The position numbers and the translations under genes were made by a program. A DNA stretch of 64,000 nt from Seison nebaliae (lineage: Eukaryota; Rotifera; Pararotatoria; Seisonacea; Seisonidae). Where the stretch lies: the NCBI GenBank assembly GCA_023231475.1, contig JALJEE010000715.1:62001-126000 (forward strand), read 5' to 3'. Below are positions 48,377 to 58,671 of the stretch, in pieces. Each line of letters starts with the position of its first letter. The first letter of the stretch is position 1. A model generated the notes under the pieces. The model searched no databases. It was not told the origin of the DNA and saw only the letters and a list, made by a program, of their open reading frames with translations.

Positions 48377-48400
48377 TCATCATCATCATCATCATCATCA
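48377..48400. repeat. (TCA)n microsatellite
   Basis: Eight tandem TCA units in the spacer before the syntrophin-like gene. Similar TCA runs occur inside coding regions of this window, where they encode Ser. Confidence 0.85.
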
Positions 48401-48839
48401 TTTGGCGAAAGTTTCGGAGCTACATCATATCTGACTCATCGCAATCTATTAGCAAATAAAGAAGAATTTCTTTTACATAAAATTATCGTGAGAAGGAGAG
48501 GTTGTTCCACTTCACTCATTTATCAGGAATATCACGGAAAGAGGTGGATGATATAGTACAACAATATTCCTCCTACGAAATGTTACCTTCTTTCTTCATG
48601 TTCGATCCATCGACATAATCATTTATACATCATTCTTCATTTATTGTTCAATGATTATCGACCTCATCATACAGAAAATATGTGATGTTCCCACCAAATC
48701 ACAACCATCAATCAATTCCATAACACTAACTAATATTTCCATTCTCCTTCTTCACCCAAATCATTTCTCCTTCGTAGAATTTCCTTTCTCACCATCAATT
48801 AATTCGAGTAGAATGTTCGACTTCATTTAACGAGTAGTC

Positions 48840-51797
48840 ATGTTGTACAATATTCAATTTCTTCGACCTCTATTCCAATCATCATCATCATCATCGAACG
48901 ACGATCTCAATTATTATATTCGTCTCATTTCCAACGATCTAATTCACGACGATCAATATGTGTGCGAAAATCAACATTCGAATAAATTGGAATTGAAGAG
49001 ACAATTGAAATGGCTCTCCGCCAACTCCCAACCAACGCCATTCCAGGAGAAACGATCATATCATCGATTTCAATTCATTGCCATGAGACAATATATTTAC
49101 AATAATCCGACCGAAAAAAAAATTCATGAAATTCTTAATAAAGTTTTTTTTTCATTTTTCATCTTTCTAAAATTTTTCGAATTTATTTTCCTTTTCAAAT
49201 CTCATTAGAATCGAGAAGTTGTTATACGAATTAATGAAAATCCAAATTCATCCAAAATATCATCAACCGTCGGAATTAGTATTAAGGGAGGAATGGAATT
49301 TAGTTTACCGATAATCATCTCTCGAATACGCTCCAGTATTCAGGCAGAGAATGACATTTATATCGGCGATGAAATCATCGAAATTAACGGGAAGAGATTG
49401 AGGAAGGCGATGCATTTCGATGTTCATTCAGCTTTAAGGAAACATATTGATGAAAGAATAAAAGAAGGTCGAAATGAAATCTCTCTCACTCTTCGATATT
49501 CCAATACTTCAATGTTGTTAGCGAACGATATTCGACATCTACTAGTGAATGGAGTGAAGAATGAGGAGATCGTCATCGATACTCAATCGAATACATTGAA
49601 ACAATTCATTTATTGGGAGTCGGTAGAAAAGTTGTCTTTTCAACATTTCCATTTCAGTCGAGTCTCATCATCAGATGGTAATACGATTTCCATTAATCAT
49701 TTGAAACCATCAATTCCCAATATGAATAATCCGAAAAATCGGAATCATATCAAATTCGAATTATTCTCATCTACTTATCCACTTTTTCATCGAATCTTCA
49801 ACTTCTCTTCAAATTCACCATTTCTCAATTGTATCATCAAACCGATCGATTATCCGACATCTAGTCTCCTCATGAATCTACAGCGAACGATCGATAATTC
49901 GAAAAAGGATTTTATTCAGAAAGAAAATGAAAAATTATTTATCGATCAGCAAATCCATTTTCTTACTTGGATTCAATTATTTCCCGATATCGATAATTGT
50001 TCTCTTATGAAAAATTCGAAAAATCGAACAAATATCGAAAATCGGAATGATGTTCATAATAATAATAAAAATCACTCGTCAACAACAACAACAACAACTT
50101 CAACAACAACATCCGTCTTACAGAATGAAATAACGGAATCAGATCTCGGTTATGATTCGATGAAAGACAATACGGCAATCTCATCCTCTCCATCCATCAA
50201 GAGTAACACGTCGCCGTTGAATATGTCGGGAGGAAATGATAATTTTACTGATAAGGAACATGAAAAACATAAGATAAGTTTTCCTTCATATAAATTCGAT
50301 ATTAGAATTGAGAAGAAACAGAAACGAACTAATTTCTCCGAGAGATTTCTTTATCAGAATTTACGATCGACCAAATTCCATTTAAGCTCAACATTCCGTT
50401 CCGTTAACATGAAATATTTGTCAGACGTCGATGATTCGACGAGTGGAACATACCAGAATAAACTGAGTGTTCCAATCGATGGGAAATTGAAGAAACCATC
50501 GAACATCTTCCTCTTGGCCATTAAAGGTTTCGAGTTGTTTCTATTTCATGAGAATTCCACTCCCAACAATACATCCGAATGGCTTTTATCGTCTTTTACG
50601 AAAATGTCTCTCTTAACATCCACCATCTCCGTCATCGACAGTGAAACGAATGGAAAGATGATACATCTACAAAGTTTAGATAATGAAATTTATTTCAATT
50701 TCAGTAATTTCCATTTCGATGTTGAACATTTCATGAAAGACTTCCTTCGACATTATTTCCATATAACGGAATTATCCATTTGTAATGTCCATCATTTGAA
50801 TTATGGTTGTTACATTAAGGAAATGGAAAATGATGAAATGATCATTTGTGAGAGGTCAAATGTCAACGGGAAGTTTAGTCGATTCAAAAAGAATTTAAAT
50901 AAGAAACTACATCAGAGAAAGACATGTGCCGTCGAAGATTCGAATGATTACCGGAAATTTATTTCTCATTCTAATTATTCTCAATTCAATTACATGTCCG
51001 GAACCCTTAGTGACAGTGTTCGAAAAATACAACATGACGTAATGGCTCAATCAACGATCATACCGAATGTTCGATATCAAAACATCACCTTATGTCGATG
51101 GCAAATTAGTTTCCGGAACGGTCTCCAATTCTTCACGAATACGCCGAATTCGTTGAGGAAATCGTCGTCGTTTAGAAAGATTCTTTCGATTAAATGGAAT
51201 GAATTCCGTTGTTTGAAACGAAAGGAACCGAACGAAATGTTCATCGATTATGAGAAGAAATCGTTGTACGATAATCAATTGACGGACATTCAAACGGTAC
51301 ATCTTATTATTGATGAGAATTTGTTAAAAGAAACGGAAACTTTAATAAATAATATTCAACTTATTCGATTACTTTTCATTTATACCGATATCTCCACCTT
51401 CATTTACGAAGACAAATTAACAATCAACGACATTTATACTTTGTCATTCTCTTATGAAAATAAAGGAAAATATTCGAAAAATAATTCCATCAAATCAAAC
51501 AATCCATCCGACCCTCTATCCACCAGTTGTCATCAACGACCATTAATCACATCCAACAGTCTTCATTCGTATCAATTGGAGGACATTTCATCACTTCATT
51601 CAAATAGTTTAATGAAGACGTCTTGTACTCAACGACCACTCATCACATCGTCATCAAACGCTTCTCCCATTCGTCTATTGGACAAGGAGAGATTGGACGG
51701 AATGAGATTACGTCGAACGGATCGAATTTATCAAAATCGTTTTAATACAACTAATGTCATTCTTCCTTCATGTACAGAACCAGTGATGAACAATTAA
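48840..51797 (+). CDS. Divergent gamma-syntrophin-like PDZ/PH scaffold protein
   Basis: Two exons: 48840-49142 and 49209-51797 (66 bp intron, GTTTTT donor), 963 aa; typical syntrophins are about 500-540 aa. The PDZ domain (about residues 103-196) carries the syntrophin-type core GISIKGGMEFSLPIIISRI, then IGDEIIEINGKRLRKA and ISLTLRY. A split PH-like region follows, interrupted by long Asn/Ser/Thr-rich segments including a Thr run (SSTTTTTTSTTTS). The C-terminal part (TLCRWQISFRNGLQFFTN, then IKWNEFRCLKR) corresponds to the syntrophin end that contributes to dystrophin binding. The gamma group fits best. Syntrophins link the dystrophin complex to membrane proteins. The insertions roughly double the usual length, so the call is good for the PDZ and moderate for the whole. 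Confidence 0.75.
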
Positions 51798-52490
51798 CAT
51801 TCTTTTTTTTTTTTTTTTTTCAAACCAAAAATTTCCCCAACTCTTTTTTTTTTAATTTTCCAATAAATGAATATATATATATATATATAAGTGTATATGT
51901 GTGCATCAACAGTTTCAAATAATATTTCATATTTCAAATGATATTGTGCATTATCTGTAATATATTTCGTATGGAATTTCGGGAGGTAAACTGAAAGAAT
52001 AAAATTTCTGGCGATTCGTAGAAAGAAAAGAGATAGGAAAAAAATTATCAGACAATTGAAAGTAGATAGATGAGTGGAATTGTCGTGTCTCTAAAATCGA
52101 GCACGAAGAAAAGGAAAAAAGGACCTACAGATAGATATTGCTTCATATACAAATAGTTAATAAATACAGTAGACGTTCGAATAAAGAAAAACATTCATCG
52201 ATTCCGATCGAGTTTTATATACAATTCCCATAAAACTTATATATAAACGAAATGGCGAATTATTCGAGTGAGAATGAATGAGAACTGAAAATAAAATTGA
52301 GTAGAATTGTACTAAAAATAAAGTTTTTCGATTTATCGCAAAAAAATAAAATGTGAAATTTAAATTATCTCCCGAGGAAAAAAAAAGAGGAAATCTGATT
52401 ATCAAAAACAACGATATGGACATCAATTGAAAAATATAAATAAAATTTTTAAATATTTTTCATAAAATATTCACAGAAACTTCTTTTGTT
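51798..52490. other. Convergent spacer, syntrophin-like / PNP
   Basis: About 690 bp of 3' UTR sequence from both sides. It starts with an 18-base T run (51803-51820) and includes an (AT)n run (51870-51890). AATAAA at 51862-51867 may end the syntrophin-like transcript. Nothing else was seen. Confidence 0.5.
51870..51890. repeat. (AT)n microsatellite
   Basis: About ten AT units just after AATAAA in the 3' region of the syntrophin-like gene. Confidence 0.85.
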
Positions 52491-53722
52491 TTAGTTCGTT
52501 TGAATTTTCGAGAGAAACAACTTGATTAAAGTAACCATCATTGGCGTCGCTTGAAGTGCCGCATCTTGCACCAGCGAATGAATATCGGGATTATCTGAAT
52601 TAGCCATTTCTACTCCAGATTCCGTTCTCATCACGGACGATCGAACAATTTTATTTTCTTTATTTATTACGATACTTTCGATCGATTCCTGATCACATAC
52701 TTTCGGTGTGTCATGACAAACATTCGTCACTAATGACACCGCCAAAATTCTCATACCCGAATGTGATGCAACGAGTGCTTCATGTGCTACCGACATACCT
52801 ATAAAATAATGAAGAAAGAAATTATCGTTAAGGAGAATTATGTGGGATAAATCAAAACCAGTGACAGTAATTCCCATTTTCCTCATAGCTCGAACTTCGG
52901 CAGGTGTCTCGAATTGTGGACCGATTTGAAAACTGTAAATTCCTGAATGAACTTTCTGTCGATAAGCCGTCTTATTGGCTAATGTGAGAAATAGTTGACG
53001 TAATTCACAATCGTACAAATCGTCTGTTCCAAAGAAACGTTTATCAGCTCCCAAATGTTTTCCTCCCAATTGTGAACGATCTTCATTACTAATTTCCAAC
53101 ATTCCATTTTTTCCTGCCAGACATGGAATTGCCATATGATCCTCAATCACCACAATATCACCTTGTCGTACTTCTGGTGCTATTCCGCCTGTGGCATTAG
53201 TGAGAATGAGTATTTGTGCTCCCAATAATGAAACGACACGAATCGGAATTGTTATATCGGCGATGGAATATCCTTCATATGGATGAATTCTTCCTTGGAA
53301 ACAACACACCACATGACCCTCCAACATTCCAATCACTAAATTACCATCATGTCCTGGAACTATTAAAATTATTTTTTTAAAATTTTAAATAAATTTATTA
53401 ATTAAATTAATTAATTAAATTAAGATATTAAAATAGACCGCTAGTTTGGGGGAAGAAGGGAATTGTAGAATATGGTAATTTTACAGGTTTCTCCACATCA
53501 TTAGCCAACGTTCCCAAACCACTACCACATTGTATGGCGAAAACTGGATGAGCAAATTCTTTCGGTATTTTCTCCAAAATATACTGCGTCGCTCTCCTCA
53601 CTTTCTCATATAATCTTCAAAAATGAGAATATGATTTGATGAATTTGAATGAAAATTTCAAACTTTATGTCGCCCTGTTGGTCGTTGGACAAGTCCTCAA
53701 TAACAAATGATTTGTTTGTCAT
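52491..53722 (-). CDS. PNP: Purine nucleoside phosphorylase, paralogue 1
   Basis: Four exons: 53722-53664, 53614-53439, 53359-52859 and 52798-52491 (introns 49, 79 and 60 bp; donors GTTTGA, GTCTAT and GTTTTG), 347 aa. PNP cleaves inosine and guanosine with phosphate in purine salvage, in the cytosol, as a trimer. The active-site set is complete: CGSGLG (phosphate-binding Ser), VPGHDG, QGRIHPYEG (His), LTNATGG, GPQFETPAEVR (base-binding Glu) and LVTNVC (base-binding Asn). The short exon 1 (MTNKSFVIEDLSN) is joined in phase 2 to LYEKVRRATQYI, the start of the conserved fold. A second PNP lies next to it on the same strand, about 500 bp upstream. Confidence 0.95.
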
Positions 53723-54220
53723 ATCTGAATTATTTAAAAAAACGAAATATTTTCTAGTCAAAAGAAAAGAAGAGTTTTGGTTTAATAAAAAAGTTTGAAG
53801 AAGTGAAAACCATTTAGAAATCGGAAAAAGAGAGTTATCTGGAGAGTTGAGGTAAATGGACATGATAAAGAAGTAAAATTTAAAACAAATAAAAATCGGC
53901 CGGAATAAACAAATCATTGTTTCTTTTCGTCATCATAAATAAATTCTTGACGGTTGAATGAAAAGTGAGAAATGTAAATTTTTTTACGGGAATTTATAAT
54001 TACCTACAAATCCATTTCATTTCATTTTCTCCACGTGTCTGCTTCATAAACTGTGTCTGGTTTTTTTCCCTAGTTCTTTTCTATTTTGAAAATTTCCATA
54101 AAAAATTTCCCTAAAATCTTTTCTTTTCTTTCAACACAAAAATTACCTAAAGAATATACTTAGCGCGAAAAATGATAAATCGGAATAAGCAAAAAAAATA
54201 TATCAATCAATTAATATCGG
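53723..54220. other. Spacer between the two PNP genes
   Basis: About 500 bp between the paralogue 2 stop codon and the paralogue 1 start codon. AT-rich, no coding sequence; it holds the promoter of paralogue 1. Confidence 0.5.
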
Positions 54221-56482
54221 TCAATTATCGTTCACATGAATTTTCCCAACGATCTCCCGCACGAGATATTGCATCATTTCCGATGCATTTCGACCAGCTT
54301 CCTGAACGCTTTGATGTACATCTCTTTGGTGATGAGTATTATGATGGCTGTCCGTCATTACACCGTTAATCAGAGATGTTTTTAACTGAGTCTTCTTCAT
54401 TCCCAAAGAAATGCTTTCGACCTCTTCGGATGATTCGTGAATTCGATCACTGCACATATTCGTTATTAACGACATAGTGAGAATTTTCATGCCACTGTGC
54501 TTCCCTACAATCGCTTCATGAGCAACGGACATTCCTAAGAGAAATAAGAAAATGAATTAAAAACATCTTAAAACGGTAAATAATCTTAAAATGAAGTTAA
54601 GGAAGAAATTTGGGTGAAAAAAGGAAAAGAAACAGGAGTAATCGCGTAAGTATCACGATGATGATTGTCATAATTACGAGTTCACAATGAAAGAAAAGAA
54701 CGAACGAAGAACAATAGAGAAAAGAAAGAAATGAATTGAAAGAGATAGAGAATGTTCTTCATCAATGAATATCTTATGATACTACGCAGTTTTTTGCATG
54801 TATGAACATGTTTCAGCAAGATGCATTCTTTGCATACTCATCTAAACATGCTCTCTTCTTCGTTCGACGTAGAAATGTAGTAAAATATCGTAAATTAATT
54901 CTTTCCATTTTTCCCTTACTATACAAATTCATTCGTCTTGTTTTCTCTTGTTTATTCGAAAACAATTTCATTCGGATACATCTCTCAATTCTCTCATTTA
55001 CTATCATTCATTGTTTCTCTATTTTTTTCCACTCAACGTCTTCCACTGATCTCTATACTTATCAACTCAATAAATCAACTACTAATTAATCTAAAGATTA
55101 TTATCGTTTAAGTTTTCTTAAAATTCATCCATCTAAGAAAAAAAAGGCTATTTTTATGAAATTCACCCTCACTATTACACCAAACACCAAACTAGTATTT
55201 GAAGCTCATCGTTTTTTTTAGATTCTCTCAACCAAAGTTTTGGAAGATAGAGAGATTTTGAAATGTTTCCCTTTAACGAAATTATTTCTTTCACTTCTTT
55301 AATTTGTTTATAGAAAAATTTGGATTTTCTTCTTTTTTCAGTTCAAATATTTTTCTTTCATATATCCTTCCCTAATTTTCTTTCAATGCCTTTCATTGAA
55401 CTTTCACACATTCCCTATGAAAATAATGACCATAACTTAATGCGGAATGAACAAAAAAAAAGTCTAGCTAAACAACATCCAGCTAGATTATGTCGAATTG
55501 ACAGTTTGATGTGAACCCATTAAAAATTATGAGTTTTTCTTCTCGTCTCACTCTTTTTGCACTCTAAATTTTTGTTCTTATGTTTATAGAAAAATTTAAA
55601 TGTTAACCAGCACAAGCTATATTGAGAGAGCGAAAGAATCTGGTTTCGATTGGCGACTCGAATTGAGGTCCAGTTTGAAAGGCAAAAATTCCAGTTTTGA
55701 CTTTCGACGAATAAGGAGATTTTCTTGCCACATTCAGTGCTAGATTACGTAATTCTGAATCATACAAGTTGTCGGTTGGAAGGAAGCGTTTATCCTTTCC
55801 CATATTCTCACCTGCCAATAACGACAGATCGGTATGAGATAGATGTACGAGTGGATTGTTCAGTGCCATCATAGCAATAGCGAAATGGTCTTCTAAACAA
55901 ACTACGTCGCCGACTGATAAATGTTTAGCTATTCCACCAGTGGCATTCGTCAGAATTAGAATTTGACTTCCCATCCTCGAAAGAATTCGAATTGGTAACG
56001 TAATGTGTTCTAATGCTTCACCTTCATATGGATGTACTCGTCCCTGTAAACAACAAACAGTATTTCCATTCAGTCTTCCAAACACCATGTTACCTTTATG
56101 TCCAGGAACTACTCATCATTTATCGATATATAAAACGTAGGGGTTATGGGAAATTAATTGTTGCATCACATTTATAAGAACATAATTGATAATTAAAAAG
56201 GAAATAAATAAATAATATTTATTAATTATTTTTACGAGGAAATAAACAAAGAAAACCTTTCGGTTGCACTATGTGTGGAATGTCGTGATATGGAACAATT
56301 TCCACATCGTCTAGCTCGTCAACCAAATGTCCTAATCCTGTACCACATTGAATTGTGATGGGTACGACGTGATATTTCATTGAGATACGTCTCTTGATGT
56401 AGTGGACGCCATCGAGGACCATTTCATAAAGCGACTCTTTATTTTCCTTACACAAATGGTCACATCCATTTGTTGCACTCAT
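54221..56482 (-). CDS. PNP: Purine nucleoside phosphorylase, paralogue 2
   Basis: Three exons: 56482-56257, 56108-55608 and 54534-54221; donors GTTTTC and GTTAAC; 346 aa. The second intron is 1,073 bp, by far the longest resolved in the window. Active-site motifs are QCGTGLG (Thr where paralogue 1 and human have Ser), VPGHKG, QGRVHPYEG, LTNATGG, GPQFESPIETR and LITNMC. Its middle exon is 501 nt, exactly as in paralogue 1, with the same phases, so the two arose by tandem duplication. The extra N-terminal intron of paralogue 1 is absent. The C-terminal half diverges most. Purine specificity may differ from paralogue 1 but cannot be told from sequence alone. Ser-to-Thr at the phosphate loop is conservative, so activity is plausible. 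Confidence 0.92.
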
Positions 56483-57198
56483 GTTCGCACTGAAAATTCT
56501 GTTTTACTTCTTTCTATTCAGATAAATGAATATGAACTTAGAATATAAATATGAAAGCGTATAGTAAGAAAAGAAGAACTCGTTCTAAATATATGAAAAG
56601 TTGGAATACTTTTCTCAATGAAATTTGATGAGGAGCCAAAAAAAGGAGACTTGATGAATTGACGCACCCTTAATGACTATTGAATGAAAATTAACTCTCT
56701 TCTTTTCATAACTTTTTCTATCAAATCATAAGAATCGCCATTAAAACTTCTACTCCCTAATACATAAAAGAATACATAAATTTATTTAAAGAAGAAAAAA
56801 CCGGGTGGATACTATTCTTCCTGAAAAAGAAGAAGAGGAATGACTAATTCACATAGATATGAACGGAAACTGAAGAAAATAAAAAGTTCAAAATCTTCTT
56901 TCCACGAGAATGTTATTTTATTTAAACGAAGATCAATGAATAGAAGACGAGCATGAAGTGAAGAAGAAGAAGAAAGTAAACAGCAATTATCGTCACTCCC
57001 AAGGGTAGAGTGCAATTCAATGAAAAATTAATCGGAATCATTAATCATTTTAAATTTTTTTTCCATTTCCTTCACATGATTTCATCTTACGAAAATTGTC
57101 ATCTAAACGTTTGGAACCTTTTTCGAGGAAGAAAGATGAAATGAAAATTAGAATGAAATTTTCTTTGTGAATTATAGAGAATTGGTGGCGGTTGAAGG
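56483..57198. other. Spacer upstream of PNP paralogue 2
   Basis: About 715 bp, AT-rich with GAA-rich patches. It contains the promoter of paralogue 2. No coding sequence was recognised. Confidence 0.45.
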
Positions 57199-57596
57199 AT
57201 GGACATTGAATGTGATCGAATGTCCATTAGATTAAAAGTGTAAATAAAGGGAAGATGAATGAATAAGTGAATGAAGTTCCGGTGGTGGATTGGAAAAAAT
57301 TTGTAAAAGTAAACAAATCACGACGACTCTTCCGGCAAATAGTGGAAATAACCGTCGATGTAGTTAAAGTGTTGACCATTCATGAGGGAAATACTTTTTA
57401 TATGTCTCAAATTTCCGCCCCCGTTTTGATTCGATCTAGAACTGGAAATTTTCACTTTATCTTCAACAAATTCTCAATACTAACTCAATTTGATGATTCA
57501 AATTCCAGCGATGACGACCCTTGTTCCAACTTTGGCATAATTCCGGTGTCAACGGTTTCTGATCTTTCACTGTTGGATAATATTTCTTTCGCGTGA
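57199..57596 (+). CDS. Doubtful small protein of unknown family
   Basis: The frame from 57268 to the stop at 57594-57596 looks coding: balanced codons, VPVVDWKKFVKVNKSRRLF and then VVKVLTIHEGNTFYMSQIS, with an acidic Ser-rich end. It has no ATG near its start. A frame-consistent model begins at ATG 57199 (MDIE), with a 56 bp intron 57212-57267, giving about 113 aa. The proposed acceptor (gaatgaataag) lacks a pyrimidine tract, so the 5' end is weak. No signal peptide, membrane span or family was recognised. Confidence 0.3.
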
Positions 57597-58671
57597 AAAA
57601 ATAATCACTTAATTCATTCTATTAATTCCAATCAGTTATTATAAATAATTTATAAAAATATACGAATATAAAATATATAAAATAATATAAAAATAAATAA
57701 ATATTCTACGCTTTACCCTATGGAGATTCCGCGTCTTAATAAAAAAATAATTAATAAACTTTAGTAGTATGGACATCGGTAGATATCCAGCGACTCATTG
57801 TCGCATAACTTGTTCTGTCAAAGTTAGAATAAACGATGGAATTGAAAATAATTGTCAAAACTTTCTGGGTAATGTTTTTAATGGACGCCAGACATTCGTC
57901 TCTCGAGGAAAGTGTGCCATTTGTGGAGGAAATATTAGTCTGTTTGTTATGTGATTTCTTTCGGTGAATAAAAGAAAACTTAACCTTTGTTGGATGAAAT
58001 GGAAAGTTAATGTACTTCTCCTCTTAATCTTGTTGGCAATAGCAACAAGATTGAATACTTATTTACAACACTTAAGGTTAATCATAACTAATTAACATAA
58101 GTTAAATCGACGAATTACATACAATTCTCAACTCAATTTCATGATAACTGGACGTCATGTTAAATGTGTTACAAATTTTGCGAGTTTAATAATTATCAGA
58201 AATAAGTTTAATTATTTATTGGAAAAGTGTGAATATTGTTAAGAGTAATACAAATTTAACTAAAAATTTATAAGGAATTTTTTTAAAGTTCTCTTGGAAA
58301 AGTAAATAAAATTCAACAAAAATTTTTAATGAAATTCAACAAAAATTTTCAATTTTCAATAATTAGAAATTATTATTATTTAGAAGTATTATTTTGAATA
58401 TTTTGAAAATTTCAATTCTAAAAAGAAAATTTTAATTAGAAAACAATTTTGATTTATCTTCTTCAATTTTAGAATTGTCGATTATTTCTCGAGTTCACAA
58501 GTGTTTTATTAAAATTTAACATGTTTTTAAAATTTTTGTGTTTAGCTTATCAAGTTGAATTTGTGGAAGGAGAAGACGAGTTCTTTTCATTTATTTCAAA
58601 TCTTCTAACAACTAGCTCAATAAGTGAAATGGAGAATTAACGAGTACGTTTTGCTTGTTCTCCAAAAAATC
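57597..58671. other. Spacer with one doubtful small ORF, upstream of GFM2
   Basis: Mostly very AT-rich sequence. It contains a 61-codon ATG ORF at 57769-57954 (+) with six Cys, including CAICGG near its end (start MDIGRYPATHCRITCSVKV). Its base composition is less AT-rich than its surroundings, so it could be a genuine exon, but no splice partner was found. The part from 58000 to 58600 has no coding potential and presumably carries the GFM2 promoter. Confidence 0.35.

Larger units (their letters stand above)
44395..48839. other. 4.4 kb divergent spacer between RPB11 and the syntrophin-like gene
   Basis: Flanking genes read outward. Contents include AT-rich sequence, a (CA)n run, a (TCA)n run and several short ORFs on both strands without family resemblance. 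No RNA gene or transposon was recognised. It presumably carries promoter and enhancer sequence for the syntrophin-like gene, with only the first few hundred bases needed for RPB11. That is inference. Confidence 0.45.

Noticed and set aside
45982..48400. Simple repeats as a possible CRISPR array or origin
   Set aside because: They are ordinary di- and trinucleotide microsatellites without spacers in a eukaryotic context.
54802..55514. Plus-strand ORFs inside the PNP paralogue 2 intron as a nested gene
   Set aside because: Low-complexity Phe/Ser/Ile-rich translations without splice support or family match.
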